The notes below the pieces were generated by a model. That model was given only the letters and a program-made list of their open reading frames with translations, was not told the origin of the DNA and made no database searches. DNA of 32,973 bases. Source: a virus. Positions 8,878-17,000 of the stretch are shown here, piece after piece (the first letter of the stretch is position 1; each line of letters starts with the position of its first letter). The stretch covers positions 1 to 32,973 of IMG/VR virus record IMGVR_UViG_3300046006_003189, one strand, 5' to 3'. Made by a program: the position numbers and the translations under genes.

Positions 8878-9696
8878 ATGTCAGTATCATTAATAACAAA
8901 TAAAACAATATCAAAGCGGTTTGTATTTCCGTATATATCTAGTTACCAACGAATAGAAATAAACTCTTCTGCCACATGGACTTCTCCTTCAACGTGTAAT
9001 GGATTTTTTGTGCTGGTCGGGGGTGGTGGTGGTGGTGGCAATGGCGGAGGCGGCGCTGGTGGAGTAGTGATAAAAAATTTTTCATTTTTGAGCGGAAGCT
9101 CTTACCTAATAACTATCGGCGCTGGTTCCGGTGGCTCGGGAACTGCGACGGTGGGGTTTTTTGTAACGGCGTCCGGAGGAGGTTCTGGTGGCGCGAGAAA
9201 TTCTGTTGGGTCAAGCGGTGGCTCTGGTGGCGGTGGTGGTAGTGGAGCATCCTACGCGGGCGGTTCTGGAACTCAACCCGGCAGCACTTTCGGCGGATAT
9301 GGAAGTCCGGGAGGAACGGGAAGCACGGACAGTGCGGGCGGCGGAGGCGGCGCACTTGCAACTGGTTCATTCGGTTCACCGTATCCTTCCGGCGGAATTG
9401 GAATAAACTATAAGGCTACTAACGGATACGAAGTTGGTTACCTTGGCGGAGGCGGCGGGGGCGGAACGTGGTGGGAAGTTGATTCGTCGGTATCTTATCC
9501 CGGCGGATTGGGAGGCGGAGGAAGTGGTTCATACACATATTACGTGGGAACTATCGCCAACACAGTATCTGCGCAAAACGGACAAACAAATACGGGAGGT
9601 GGTTCGGGTGGAAATAGTTTACCCGATGACGTTCCCCTCGGAGGCAGTGGAGTTGCACTTATATTTTTAGAAAAATATATAAATCCGTTTTATTAA
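8878..9696 (+). CDS. Glycine-rich domain tail protein, copy 4
   Basis: 272 residues, a paralogue of copy 3: NKTISKRFVFPYISSYQRIE at the start, then TWTSPSTCNGFFVLVGGGGG, then YLITIGAGSGGSG and further Gly blocks, ending SGVALIFLEKYINPFY. The ATG is two bases after the previous stop, indicating coupling. Its stop overlaps by four bases the stop of the convergent sulfotransferase gene. A role as an adhesin or receptor-binding tip is inferred. It ends the + strand fibre run. Confidence 0.8.
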   Translation: MSVSLITNKTISKRFVFPYISSYQRIEINSSATWTSPSTCNGFFVLVGGGGGGGNGGGGAGGVVIKNFSFLSGSSYLITIGAGSGGSGTATVGFFVTASGGGSGGARNSVGSSGGSGGGGGSGASYAGGSGTQPGSTFGGYGSPGGTGSTDSAGGGGGALATGSFGSPYPSGGIGINYKATNGYEVGYLGGGGGGGTWWEVDSSVSYPGGLGGGGSGSYTYYVGTIANTVSAQNGQTNTGGGSGGNSLPDDVPLGGSGVALIFLEKYINPFY

Positions 9697-10352
9697 TAGT
9701 TATAACCGAAAGAATCAAAATCTATTTTATAAAAATTATAGACATTTTTTTTTATTTCTGGAGTATAATATGATAAAAAATCCATTTTGTCTGTCGATTT
9801 TAAAATGTGCGGAAATTTATTTTTTCCCGTGAGTATTAGTAAATCGGAAATACATTCGTCCATATTTTCAAACTTGTAGATTTTATCAATATCCAATAAA
9901 TTTCCGCGCTCGTTTGCCAAATAAGAAAATTGGGTTTCTAGGTGGCCGTCATATAGCCAATTTCTCGTGGCTGGATTCATTGACAGAGAATTAAAAACAA
10001 ATTCAGAGAATGGGACATTATGTTTGTATCCAAACACAGAAAAGTGATATGCAGACACCAGTCTATCATATGGATTTCTAACGACTGTTATTTTTCTGTA
10101 TTTACTAAACTCTTCCGCACCTAAAATTTTTTTTAATTCCAATAGACTATAGTGTTGCATACTTTTTGACATGCACATTCTATATTCTATGTCACTAAAC
10201 GCATCAATACCAGTTATTTGTAAAAACGAATTATTTTTTTCGGTTGTATAAAAATGCTCCGCCGTACTGATATCTAGTATATTTTCAATCGACGTTCCGG
10301 CGCATTTTGGTATATGAACGTGGAGTATGTTGTAGATTTTATTTAATGGCAT
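9693..10352 (-). CDS. Sulfotransferase family protein
   Basis: 219 residues. HIPKCAGTS at residues 13-21 is the P-loop-like 5'-phosphosulfate-binding motif of membrane-type carbohydrate sulfotransferases. VVRNPYDRLVSAYHF at about 90-104 is the 3'-phosphate-binding motif with the conserved R-x-P-x-x-R-x-x-S-x-Y pattern. The family moves sulfate from PAPS to sugar hydroxyls (Sulfotransfer_2 type). There is no membrane anchor, so the protein is probably cytoplasmic. Its ATG lies inside the end of the glycosyltransferase gene (10-base overlap), so the two are one operon. Possible targets are fibre glycans, host surface glycan or host lipids; none can be chosen from sequence. Confidence 0.88.
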   Translation of the reverse strand: MPLNKIYNILHVHIPKCAGTSIENILDISTAEHFYTTEKNNSFLQITGIDAFSDIEYRMCMSKSMQHYSLLELKKILGAEEFSKYRKITVVRNPYDRLVSAYHFSVFGYKHNVPFSEFVFNSLSMNPATRNWLYDGHLETQFSYLANERGNLLDIDKIYKFENMDECISDLLILTGKNKFPHILKSTDKMDFLSYYTPEIKKNVYNFYKIDFDSFGYNY

Positions 10353-11338
10353 ACTATATTGTGTTTTTTGCAGTAATTTAAAATAAAAATATATTTATTT
10401 TTTCCGTCCGTGGGCGTCCCCGCAAAATGAATCAATGCAGTGTCGTCAATGTGCTGTTTTTCATACAAGTCTTTGGCACACGATACGGCGGGTTTTACGG
10501 TTGTTATAGCAACAATATCGTCGAGTAGGTCGTATTTAACCAATTCCCCATATACAAAATAATGATTCATAAAAGATTGCTCAAAAAAATATATAGATGG
10601 CCAAACGTTCGCCAGCCATCGTATATTTTCAAAATGATTTTGCATAGATAGAGTATTGTAGAAAAAAAACTGACCAGCGTTAAATATTTCTAGGTCATTA
10701 GTTTTTAACAATTTTAAATCTGTGGCGCTAAAAAATGCTAAACTGTGTGTTATTGTGCAAGACTTATACACATCAATCAGCTGGGGGGAGTTTGCATTTA
10801 ATATGGGGGACCGCTTTGCGTGAAAAAAGTTATCCGGTTCTTCTAAGAACAATTTTGAGATTTCTCCCACGCAAATTATATCGGCGTCTAAAAATAATAT
10901 TCTCTTGTACTCATTTATATTTTTAAAATCAAATATCTCCAATTTTTTCATACTCGCTTCCACTCCGTCAATCGGGGATTCCACTTCATGAAATAAAATA
11001 TTACGCTGTGAGATACACTCCAACGAACATATCATTTTCTTCGTCGGTGAATCTGTTATAATTAATACGTCAAATGGTGTGGCCGAAGAAATCGACTTTA
11101 AAGACATTTCTAGCAAAGAAATATAGTCCGCACCAAATGCACAGTAATATATTAAATTTTTTTCTCCTATAAATCCACTCGAAAGAACATTTGCTTGCTT
11201 TCGGCGTTTTTCTAGTTCATACAATATTTGGGCTTTATCGGGCGGAATTCCTTTGTATGGAGAATTTTTATTCTGTCGCATTACATTTTTGCTACCTTTA
11301 AATGCAGATAAATTATAATTTCTTGTTGCTTGGTTCAT
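10343..11338 (-). CDS. GT8-like glycosyltransferase
   Basis: 331 residues. The N-terminal about 55 residues are basic and not catalytic. A GT-A fold starts at NLIYYCAFGADYISL (about 61-75). LFLDADIICVG carries the DxD metal and nucleotide-sugar motif (D151, D153). IHFAG followed by GKNKY near the C-terminus resembles the H-x-x-G-x-x-K element of family 8 enzymes. It is expected to transfer a sugar from a nucleotide donor; donor and acceptor are unknown. It is upstream in a two-gene minus-strand operon with the sulfotransferase, suggesting sequential glycosylation and sulfation. The start follows CATAAATT directly and has no Shine-Dalgarno sequence. Confidence 0.85.
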   Translation of the reverse strand: MNQATRNYNLSAFKGSKNVMRQNKNSPYKGIPPDKAQILYELEKRRKQANVLSSGFIGEKNLIYYCAFGADYISLLEMSLKSISSATPFDVLIITDSPTKKMICSLECISQRNILFHEVESPIDGVEASMKKLEIFDFKNINEYKRILFLDADIICVGEISKLFLEEPDNFFHAKRSPILNANSPQLIDVYKSCTITHSLAFFSATDLKLLKTNDLEIFNAGQFFFYNTLSMQNHFENIRWLANVWPSIYFFEQSFMNHYFVYGELVKYDLLDDIVAITTVKPAVSCAKDLYEKQHIDDTALIHFAGTPTDGKNKYIFILNYCKKHNIVCH

Positions 11339-11398
11339 AATTTATGCGTTTTGATTTTCATATGTATATATATACAAGAACAATAAATTTACATATAT
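11339..11398. promoter_or_regulatory. Divergent AT-rich intergenic region with a palindrome
   Basis: The 60-base space separates the minus-strand glycosyltransferase from the + strand 91-aa gene. It contains a perfect 12-bp palindrome of alternating bases (GTATATATATAC, 11364-11375) plus a second TA run at the + strand start. Promoters for both directions must lie here or be absent, but no convincing -35/-10 pair can be assigned. The palindrome may be only low-complexity sequence. Confidence 0.35.
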
Positions 11399-11674
11399 AT
11401 GGAATTAAAATCAACACAACCAAATCAAATCAAGTTTACCGACGAAGAAGTAAAAGAACTAGTCGCCTTGCGGAACACATATGACCAAATCACGGTCGAA
11501 TTGGGAAGAATAGAGTTACAAAAGCGAGATATCAAAAAGTCCGAAACTATGATATTGGACAGATTGTCTTTTACCGAAACATCCGAAAAAACATTTCTTG
11601 ACAGGATAGTGGCCAAGTACGGAGAAGGAAATTACGACAATGAAACCGGGATTTTTACCCCGAAAAAAGTCTAA
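11399..11674 (+). CDS. Small coiled-coil protein, hypothetical
   Basis: 91 residues, highly charged, with a helical stretch EEVKELVALRNTYDQITVEL that continues to about residue 55 with heptad-like spacing, then LDRIVAKYGEGNYDNETGIF. Small proteins of this form are frequent in marine T4-like phages; I know no function. It lies just upstream of the tail sheath gene but is separated from it by a 110-base leader carrying a likely promoter, so it is probably not tightly coupled to the sheath. Confidence 0.75.
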   Translation: MELKSTQPNQIKFTDEEVKELVALRNTYDQITVELGRIELQKRDIKKSETMILDRLSFTETSEKTFLDRIVAKYGEGNYDNETGIFTPKKV

Positions 11675-11721
11675 TAATTAAAATATAACAAGAAAGTACT
11701 TTTTCTTATATTTTTTATGTT

Positions 11722-11749
11722 TTGAGTTTTTCTAACATACTTATATATA
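11722..11749 (+). promoter_or_regulatory. Candidate promoter of the tail sheath gene
   Basis: TTGAGT (11722-11727), 16 bases, TATATA (11744-11749). An expected start near 11756 leaves a leader of about 28 bases containing the sheath ribosome-binding site. The segment CATACTTATAT (11736-11746) recurs exactly upstream of the release-factor leader at 21658-21668. Assigned by eye. Confidence 0.4.
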
Positions 11750-11770
11750 GACTTTTTATCTAACTTTAAT

Positions 11771-11775
11771 AGGAG
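11771..11775 (+). promoter_or_regulatory. Strong Shine-Dalgarno of the tail sheath gene
   Basis: AGGAG lies nine bases before the ATG at 11785. It is the clearest canonical ribosome-binding site in the window, where most starts have none, and fits the very high expression expected for the sheath. Confidence 0.8.
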
Positions 11776-11784
11776 AAAAAACAT

Positions 11785-14775
11785 ATGGCAATTGAACAAA
11801 ATGGAAATTACAGCCCTTCGGAACGTATCGTCTCACCGGGAGTATTTACCCGAGAAATAGACCAAACGTTTCTTGCACAAGGCGTCGCCGCAATTGGCGG
11901 AGTAATCGTGGCACCCTTCAATAAGGGTCCGGGATTTTCTCCTACGATAGTAACGAGCGAAGCCGATTTAGTAAGCATCTTCGGAGACCCGGATGGTACA
12001 TTGTATGGACCAATCACGGCGCAGCAATATTTTCGCCAGCAAAACCAAGTGACAATCTGTCGCGTTGGTGGTCTTGGCGGATATGAACAAAAAAATGCAT
12101 TGGTCATCAGCGCAGTTCCGGGACAATATGCAAGATTCACCGAATCTGGTTCTTTTACCGGCACTGTTCTTGGAGCTACCACAACATACACAAGCACTCC
12201 GGGTGAATTTATCATCTCCGGTTCTCTGTCGTTGAAATTCTCAAGTGGTATATATTCCGGCTCTACCGTTCTCGTAGGCGACGTGGAATTCATCACAACT
12301 GCTGGATTAACAGATTCAAACGGCAGTACATTTATTTCTTCGTCGGTCAACTCATTGGCGATTGTAAATACAAATCTCGCCGCACCTTCTGCGCTGATCA
12401 GTTCTTCGTTCGTACTGAATCTCGTGGATGGTTGTAACACGCAACTTGAAGTTGTTGGTAATCTAAGCGGATCATATGGTGCATTAAATACAGCAGTATT
12501 TACTCCGTGGGACGTATCGACGGAAGACGCATGTGGTAGCGCATCGTACGCCACATCCGGCAGCGACGAAGTTGTTCTGGCGGTTTTAGCAAATACTTCT
12601 TATGACCGCGGCCAAAATCTATACGGATTCAGTGGCTCGGTATTGACACCGAAAGATTCATCGGTCGTTGGTGCTGATTATCGGCTACAATTGAACGAGT
12701 CGCATTTCGACACGGGATTGAATGTTTATACTAGCGCATCCTACGGAACCTATGAATTCTCATTGGACCAAGGCGCAAGTTCGTATATCACTTCGGTATT
12801 TGGCACCGACGCGAAAGCTGGTTATTACCCAGTAGCATCAGGACAAAAATTAGAAGTTGCATACACATACGCAAACTTCAAGAACAAGACAAAACAAGTC
12901 ATCGACGAAATGTTGGCTTCTGGTAGCTGGCAGATTAAAGTTACCGCTGTTGATAATATGGCATTCACAGATGGCGTGACTCCAGATGTTGGAACCTCAC
13001 AATTCGATTTGACTAATGCTTATACTCCATTCATCCGTTCGCAATTGGTATCATCCTTTAGCGCCTCGTTTGGGTCTTCTCCGGCGGCATACGATTTGTT
13101 CAAAGTACAGACTTTGAGCGACGGTACAAATGCTAACACGCTATATAAGGTTGAAATCTCCAATGTTCGCTCCGCTGGTTCGATTCCCGGAACGAAATAT
13201 GGTTCTTTCAGCTTGGCGTTGAGAGAATACACCGACACGGACGCTCGTCCAATAGTGCTGGAACGTTACGACAACCTAAACTTGGATGTTAATAGCTCCA
13301 ATTATGTTTCTCGTCGGATTGGTGATGTTTGGAAGTATATCGACTTCAACGGAAAGATTGTTGAATTTGGCGACTATTCGAACAAGAGCAAACGCATTCG
13401 CGTAGAAATGGCAACATCCCCATGGCCAATTGACGCAATTCCATTCGGGTTCGGTCCATACGCTTCGCCGATTGGTGGAGAATATGCTCGCTTAGGTAAA
13501 CTTGCAGCAATGCAATATACCAGCGCATCTGTGTACTCCGCTCAACCGGGTCGTTATGCTTCCGGTATTGTATTCAATCCAGCACCGGCCAATGGCGATT
13601 CAGAACTTGTCGCCTTGTATCCAAATGGTTCTTCAATCGGACCTGAGTTGGATAACAAACAATATTTCTGCCCGCTTCCATTGGGAGCGACAGCAAATGC
13701 GAACGTTGGCTTCGACCTAGAAACAAATTGCGGATTGTCTCCACTATATATTGCTTCCAACGAAAACACCAACGTCAAAAAGCGCCGCTTCATTCTTGGA
13801 TTCCAAGGTGGATTCGATGGCCAAAGTCCATCAGTTCCAGTACTGGTTGGAAATGAAATCTTGCCAACCAACCAACAAGGATTGGATTGCTCGACAAACA
13901 AGACCAACGGTTCTTACGCATACAAACAATGTTTGGCTGCTCTATCGAACTCAGATGAATGGGATTTTAATCTAATCACAACTCCGGGTATTAACTATGA
14001 CGATCACTCTTACGTCGCATCGTTGGTTGTTGATGCATGTGAAAGACGCGGTGACGCATTCTATATCATGGATATCACACACAATCAAATGGCCGGAGAA
14101 ACATCAATCCAAACCGTGATTGACTTGGCGTCTGAGTTTGATACCAGCTATGCTGCTACATATTACCCATGGGTTAAAATTATAGAAACCAACACGAACA
14201 AAATCATTCCAGTGCCGCCGTCCGTTGTAATGATGAGCGTGTTCGCTGCAAGCGATAAAGTCTCCGCCGAATGGTTTGCACCAGCCGGTCTGGGGCGTGG
14301 TGGAATCCCAACCGCAGTACAAGTTGTGGACCGTCTAACGCACACAGAACGCGATTCTCTCTACGAGGGCCGTGTAAATCCAATCGCGGCATTTCCGGGA
14401 CAAGGTGTAGTAGCATGGGGACAAAAGACCCTACAACGCCTACCTTCCGCACTAGACCGCATCAATGTTCGCCGTTTGTTGATTGCATTGAAGAAATTCA
14501 TCGCATCTTCTTCTCGGTTCTTGGTATTCGAGCAAAACGTGTCTACGACACGCCAACGTTTCTTGAATATCGTGAATCCATATTTGGAGAGCGTGCAACA
14601 ACGCAGTGGCATTTACACCTTCAAGGTGGTAATGGATGACACCAACAACACTCCGGACATGATTGATCGTGGTATCATGTATGGTCAGATTTATATCCAA
14701 CCAACTCGCACCGCAGAGTTCATCGTACTTGATTTTAATGTACTCCCGAGCGGTGCTGTTTTTCCGGGCGCATAA
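11785..14775 (+). CDS. Contractile tail sheath protein (gp18-like)
   Basis: 996 residues. The N-terminus SPGVFTREIDQTFLAQGVAA followed by GGVIVAPFNKGPG is the typical sheath start. The C-terminal part (RFLVFEQNVSTTRQRFLNIV, about 910-930, then QIYIQPTRTAEFIVLDF) is the conserved interlocking domain. The sheath surrounds the tube and contracts to drive infection. T4 gp18 has 659 residues; the extra length lies in the middle (about 110-570), where Ser/Thr/Gly-rich segments (SGSFTG, ISGSLS, SSYITS) suggest inserted surface domains. Codon choice appears richer in GC-ending codons than in the fibre and small genes. It ends at a strong terminator, so the sheath is transcribed alone and not with the tube. 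Confidence 0.95.
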   Translation: MAIEQNGNYSPSERIVSPGVFTREIDQTFLAQGVAAIGGVIVAPFNKGPGFSPTIVTSEADLVSIFGDPDGTLYGPITAQQYFRQQNQVTICRVGGLGGYEQKNALVISAVPGQYARFTESGSFTGTVLGATTTYTSTPGEFIISGSLSLKFSSGIYSGSTVLVGDVEFITTAGLTDSNGSTFISSSVNSLAIVNTNLAAPSALISSSFVLNLVDGCNTQLEVVGNLSGSYGALNTAVFTPWDVSTEDACGSASYATSGSDEVVLAVLANTSYDRGQNLYGFSGSVLTPKDSSVVGADYRLQLNESHFDTGLNVYTSASYGTYEFSLDQGASSYITSVFGTDAKAGYYPVASGQKLEVAYTYANFKNKTKQVIDEMLASGSWQIKVTAVDNMAFTDGVTPDVGTSQFDLTNAYTPFIRSQLVSSFSASFGSSPAAYDLFKVQTLSDGTNANTLYKVEISNVRSAGSIPGTKYGSFSLALREYTDTDARPIVLERYDNLNLDVNSSNYVSRRIGDVWKYIDFNGKIVEFGDYSNKSKRIRVEMATSPWPIDAIPFGFGPYASPIGGEYARLGKLAAMQYTSASVYSAQPGRYASGIVFNPAPANGDSELVALYPNGSSIGPELDNKQYFCPLPLGATANANVGFDLETNCGLSPLYIASNENTNVKKRRFILGFQGGFDGQSPSVPVLVGNEILPTNQQGLDCSTNKTNGSYAYKQCLAALSNSDEWDFNLITTPGINYDDHSYVASLVVDACERRGDAFYIMDITHNQMAGETSIQTVIDLASEFDTSYAATYYPWVKIIETNTNKIIPVPPSVVMMSVFAASDKVSAEWFAPAGLGRGGIPTAVQVVDRLTHTERDSLYEGRVNPIAAFPGQGVVAWGQKTLQRLPSALDRINVRRLLIALKKFIASSSRFLVFEQNVSTTRQRFLNIVNPYLESVQQRSGIYTFKVVMDDTNNTPDMIDRGIMYGQIYIQPTRTAEFIVLDFNVLPSGAVFPGA

Positions 14776-14794
14776 ATCATAAAAAATTGATTAC

Positions 14795-14826
14795 AAGAAA
14801 CCCACTAAAAAGTGGGTTTCTTTTTT
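14795..14826 (+). terminator. Rho-independent terminator after tail sheath
   Basis: A perfect 12-bp stem (AAGAAACCCACT with its complement), AAAA loop (14807-14810) and trailing T run. It begins 20 bases after the sheath stop. Confidence 0.93.
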
Positions 14827-14877
14827 ATATAGCAGGATTTCATCATTTTGCCTACAGGGTCGTATATTTATGTTTAT

Positions 14878-15675
14878 ATGAAAACAAATTATGGAAACCC
14901 GAAGTCAATAAATAAAATTTGCGAATGGACTGGTAAATATTTCACGGTTGATTGGAAGCACAGAAATAAAAGATTCATAGACACAAAAGCCATGTATGCT
15001 TGGAGAAAATCGCAAAATCACGAAATTGTAAATTGCCTAAATTGCAATAAACCGTTTGATAGATATAAAAGAATACTACACCCAAGGTCTGGAAAATTGC
15101 AGCAATATTGTTCAAATGAATGTAATGTGAAATCCAATGAGCACAAAGAGATGTGCAGAAACATATTTTTAACAAACAATCCAATGAATTCAAAAAAGTC
15201 TCGATTGAAAATATCAAAAACCAAGCTAGAAAAATACGGAAATTATAAATACAACAACCCGGAAAAAGCTGCAAATACTTGTATGAGAAAATACGGAACA
15301 GCGTGCTATTTTGATAGCCCATCTGCTATATTATCAAACGGAAAACGCATATCTAAGTTTCAAAAACAAACTTATGATCTTGTTTTATTAGAATATCCAG
15401 ACGCGCGGTTGGAAGAATATCTAAAAGATGCAAGATGTTCGGTGGATATATACATACCATCGTTAAAAAAAGCAATAGAATGTTACGGTGATTATTGGCA
15501 TTGCAATCCATCAAAATGTCAACCGGATTATTATAATAAGTCTTTGCGCATGACAGCAAAAGAAAAATGGGACAAGGATGCCATTAAAACAGATAAGTTG
15601 ATGTTGGCCGGTTATGGTGTTGAAATAGTTTGGGAAAACTCAAAGAAAAAACTTGTGCATTCAACAAAATCATGA
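14878..15675 (+). CDS. Homing-endonuclease-like protein with zinc finger and Vsr-like nuclease fold
   Basis: 265 residues from the ATG at 14878; an in-frame TTG at 14848 would add ten residues but is less likely. It has a Cys cluster (CLNCNKPF, then YCSNEC), two copies of a KYG-x-x-x-Y-NNPEKAANTC-like DNA-binding repeat, then VDIYIPSLKKAIECYGDYWH, which matches the catalytic core of very-short-patch-repair-like (EDxHD or PD-D/E-K) nucleases used by phage homing endonucleases. It would cut DNA at a specific site and spread with flanking sequence. It lies just after the sheath terminator and ends in TGA. It lacks the C-terminal about 200-residue module seen in the related gene at 19398-20954, so it is a shorter version or a decayed one. 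Confidence 0.82.
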   Translation: MKTNYGNPKSINKICEWTGKYFTVDWKHRNKRFIDTKAMYAWRKSQNHEIVNCLNCNKPFDRYKRILHPRSGKLQQYCSNECNVKSNEHKEMCRNIFLTNNPMNSKKSRLKISKTKLEKYGNYKYNNPEKAANTCMRKYGTACYFDSPSAILSNGKRISKFQKQTYDLVLLEYPDARLEEYLKDARCSVDIYIPSLKKAIECYGDYWHCNPSKCQPDYYNKSLRMTAKEKWDKDAIKTDKLMLAGYGVEIVWENSKKKLVHSTKS

Positions 15676-15687
15676 TATTTATAAGAT

Positions 15688-16251
15688 ATGCATATATTGT
15701 TAAAGCACTTATTAAAAGAAGAAATGGAAGGAAATGAAAATCCGCTTCAAGTTCAATGCTACGTGGATATGGATGGAGTGCTTGCAGATATGGAAAAAGG
15801 ATTCAAGGAACTTTCGGGTGGATTGAGTCCAAAAGAATATGAAGCAAAAAATGGAAAGGGCTCCTTTTGGAAACTAATTGCAAGTAAACCAACATTTTGG
15901 ATAGAGTTGGAACCAATGCCAGATGCAAAAATATTGTGGGATTACATCAAGCAAAATTTCAAAAATCCACAGCCAGTTTTGTTGAGCGCGGGTCAAGGTG
16001 CAAAAATTATACAGCAAAAAACGGAATGGGCGCACAAACACATCGACCCAAATGTAAAAGTGATTATTGCTTCGGCGGGAATAAAGAAGCCCGAATATAT
16101 CATACCACATACTGGAAAACGTGTGACCCACTTGCTCGTAGATGATACTCAAAAGAATATAGATGCGTGGGACAATCCATCCATACATCGCGTAGCTATA
16201 AAACATAAAGATGCGGCAAGTAGTATAGTCAAATTAAAGACATTTATCTAA
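15688..16251 (+). CDS. HAD-superfamily phosphatase (deoxyribonucleotidase-like)
   Basis: 187 residues. YVDMDGVLADME has the DxDG nucleophile motif (D27, D29); PVLLSAG at about 96-102 is in the motif II position; THLLVDDTQKN near 150 is motif IV with paired Asp. The pattern DMDGVLAD followed by a small cap is typical of 5'(3')-deoxyribonucleotidases and relatives, which remove phosphate from nucleotides. It could instead act on nucleic-acid ends. The N-terminus (MHILLKHLLKEEMEGNE) resembles the basic amphipathic segment of four proteins further right. It starts 12 bases after the endonuclease stop. Confidence 0.8.
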   Translation: MHILLKHLLKEEMEGNENPLQVQCYVDMDGVLADMEKGFKELSGGLSPKEYEAKNGKGSFWKLIASKPTFWIELEPMPDAKILWDYIKQNFKNPQPVLLSAGQGAKIIQQKTEWAHKHIDPNVKVIIASAGIKKPEYIIPHTGKRVTHLLVDDTQKNIDAWDNPSIHRVAIKHKDAASSIVKLKTFI

Positions 16252-16262
16252 GATTCCAACTA

Positions 16263-17000
16263 ATGAATTACCCACTATATCGAGATACCTTGTGCCCAAA
16301 ACTTTGGGTGGCCGAAAGCGGACAAATAAAATTGAACCGAGAAGTAAGAAAATCCTTGTTAAAAATTGCACAGGATTTCATCAAAGAGTTAAAACTAAAC
16401 AACGAAATAGAAATCAAAGCGACAGATGTTGTTATTATAGGTTCAATAACAAATTATAACTGGACGCAGTATTCCGACATAGATTTACATATTGTCGCAG
16501 ACTATTCTACGTTGAATATGTCAAAAGAGGACGCTCAAACATTATTTGACGCCATCAAACGTCCGTGGAATGAAACTCACAACATAACAATGAAGGGGCA
16601 TGACGTTGAACTTTATGTGCAAGATGTGGAATATACACCAACGTCTGCGTCGGAATATTCTGTGCTATCTGATAAATGGTTGATTCCACCAGTTAAAGAA
16701 AAACCGAATTTTAATGTGGGGTTAATCAAAAAGAAGTATAAAGAATACAAAAACAAAATCAACTCGTTGATCAGTTCTAACGATGAAGCCGGTCTTAAGT
16801 CTCTACTAGATAAACTTTATAAATTCAGACAAGCTGGGTTGGATTCTTCCGGAGAACTATCCGAAGAGAACATCGTGTTTAAAATGTTAAGAGCCAAGGG
16901 GTTTTTGGATAAAATTAAAGATAGCGCAATTCGACTATACGACAAAAGCGCATCTGTAAAAGAAATCACTGGGAAAAAGTGTGCTTATAAATCTCCGTAA
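16263..17000 (+). CDS. Polymerase-beta-type nucleotidyltransferase
   Basis: 245 residues. IIGSITNYNWTQYSDIDLHI contains G60-S61 and the D72-x-D74 metal-binding pair that define the minimal nucleotidyltransferase fold; HDVELYVQD supplies a likely third acidic residue at about residue 120. The C-terminal half (about 150-230) is helical and charged. Related proteins occur in many marine myoviruses, with unknown substrate; members of the fold add nucleotides to RNA ends, proteins or small molecules. It starts 11 bases after the HAD gene, so the two probably share a transcript. Its last 35 bases overlap the end of the convergent SLOG-like gene. Confidence 0.8.
   Translation: MNYPLYRDTLCPKLWVAESGQIKLNREVRKSLLKIAQDFIKELKLNNEIEIKATDVVIIGSITNYNWTQYSDIDLHIVADYSTLNMSKEDAQTLFDAIKRPWNETHNITMKGHDVELYVQDVEYTPTSASEYSVLSDKWLIPPVKEKPNFNVGLIKKKYKEYKNKINSLISSNDEAGLKSLLDKLYKFRQAGLDSSGELSEENIVFKMLRAKGFLDKIKDSAIRLYDKSASVKEITGKKCAYKSP

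Noticed and set aside
1-9696. Diversity-generating retroelement acting on fibre genes
   Set aside because: No reverse transcriptase and no template/variable repeat pair was seen in the window.
11692-11712. Weak hairpin before the sheath gene as terminator
   Set aside because: The stem is only about six A-T rich pairs with a wobble, too weak to call.
14104-14700. Several antisense and alternate frames inside the sheath gene
   Set aside because: They fully overlap a confident gene, lack family similarity and have no start signals.
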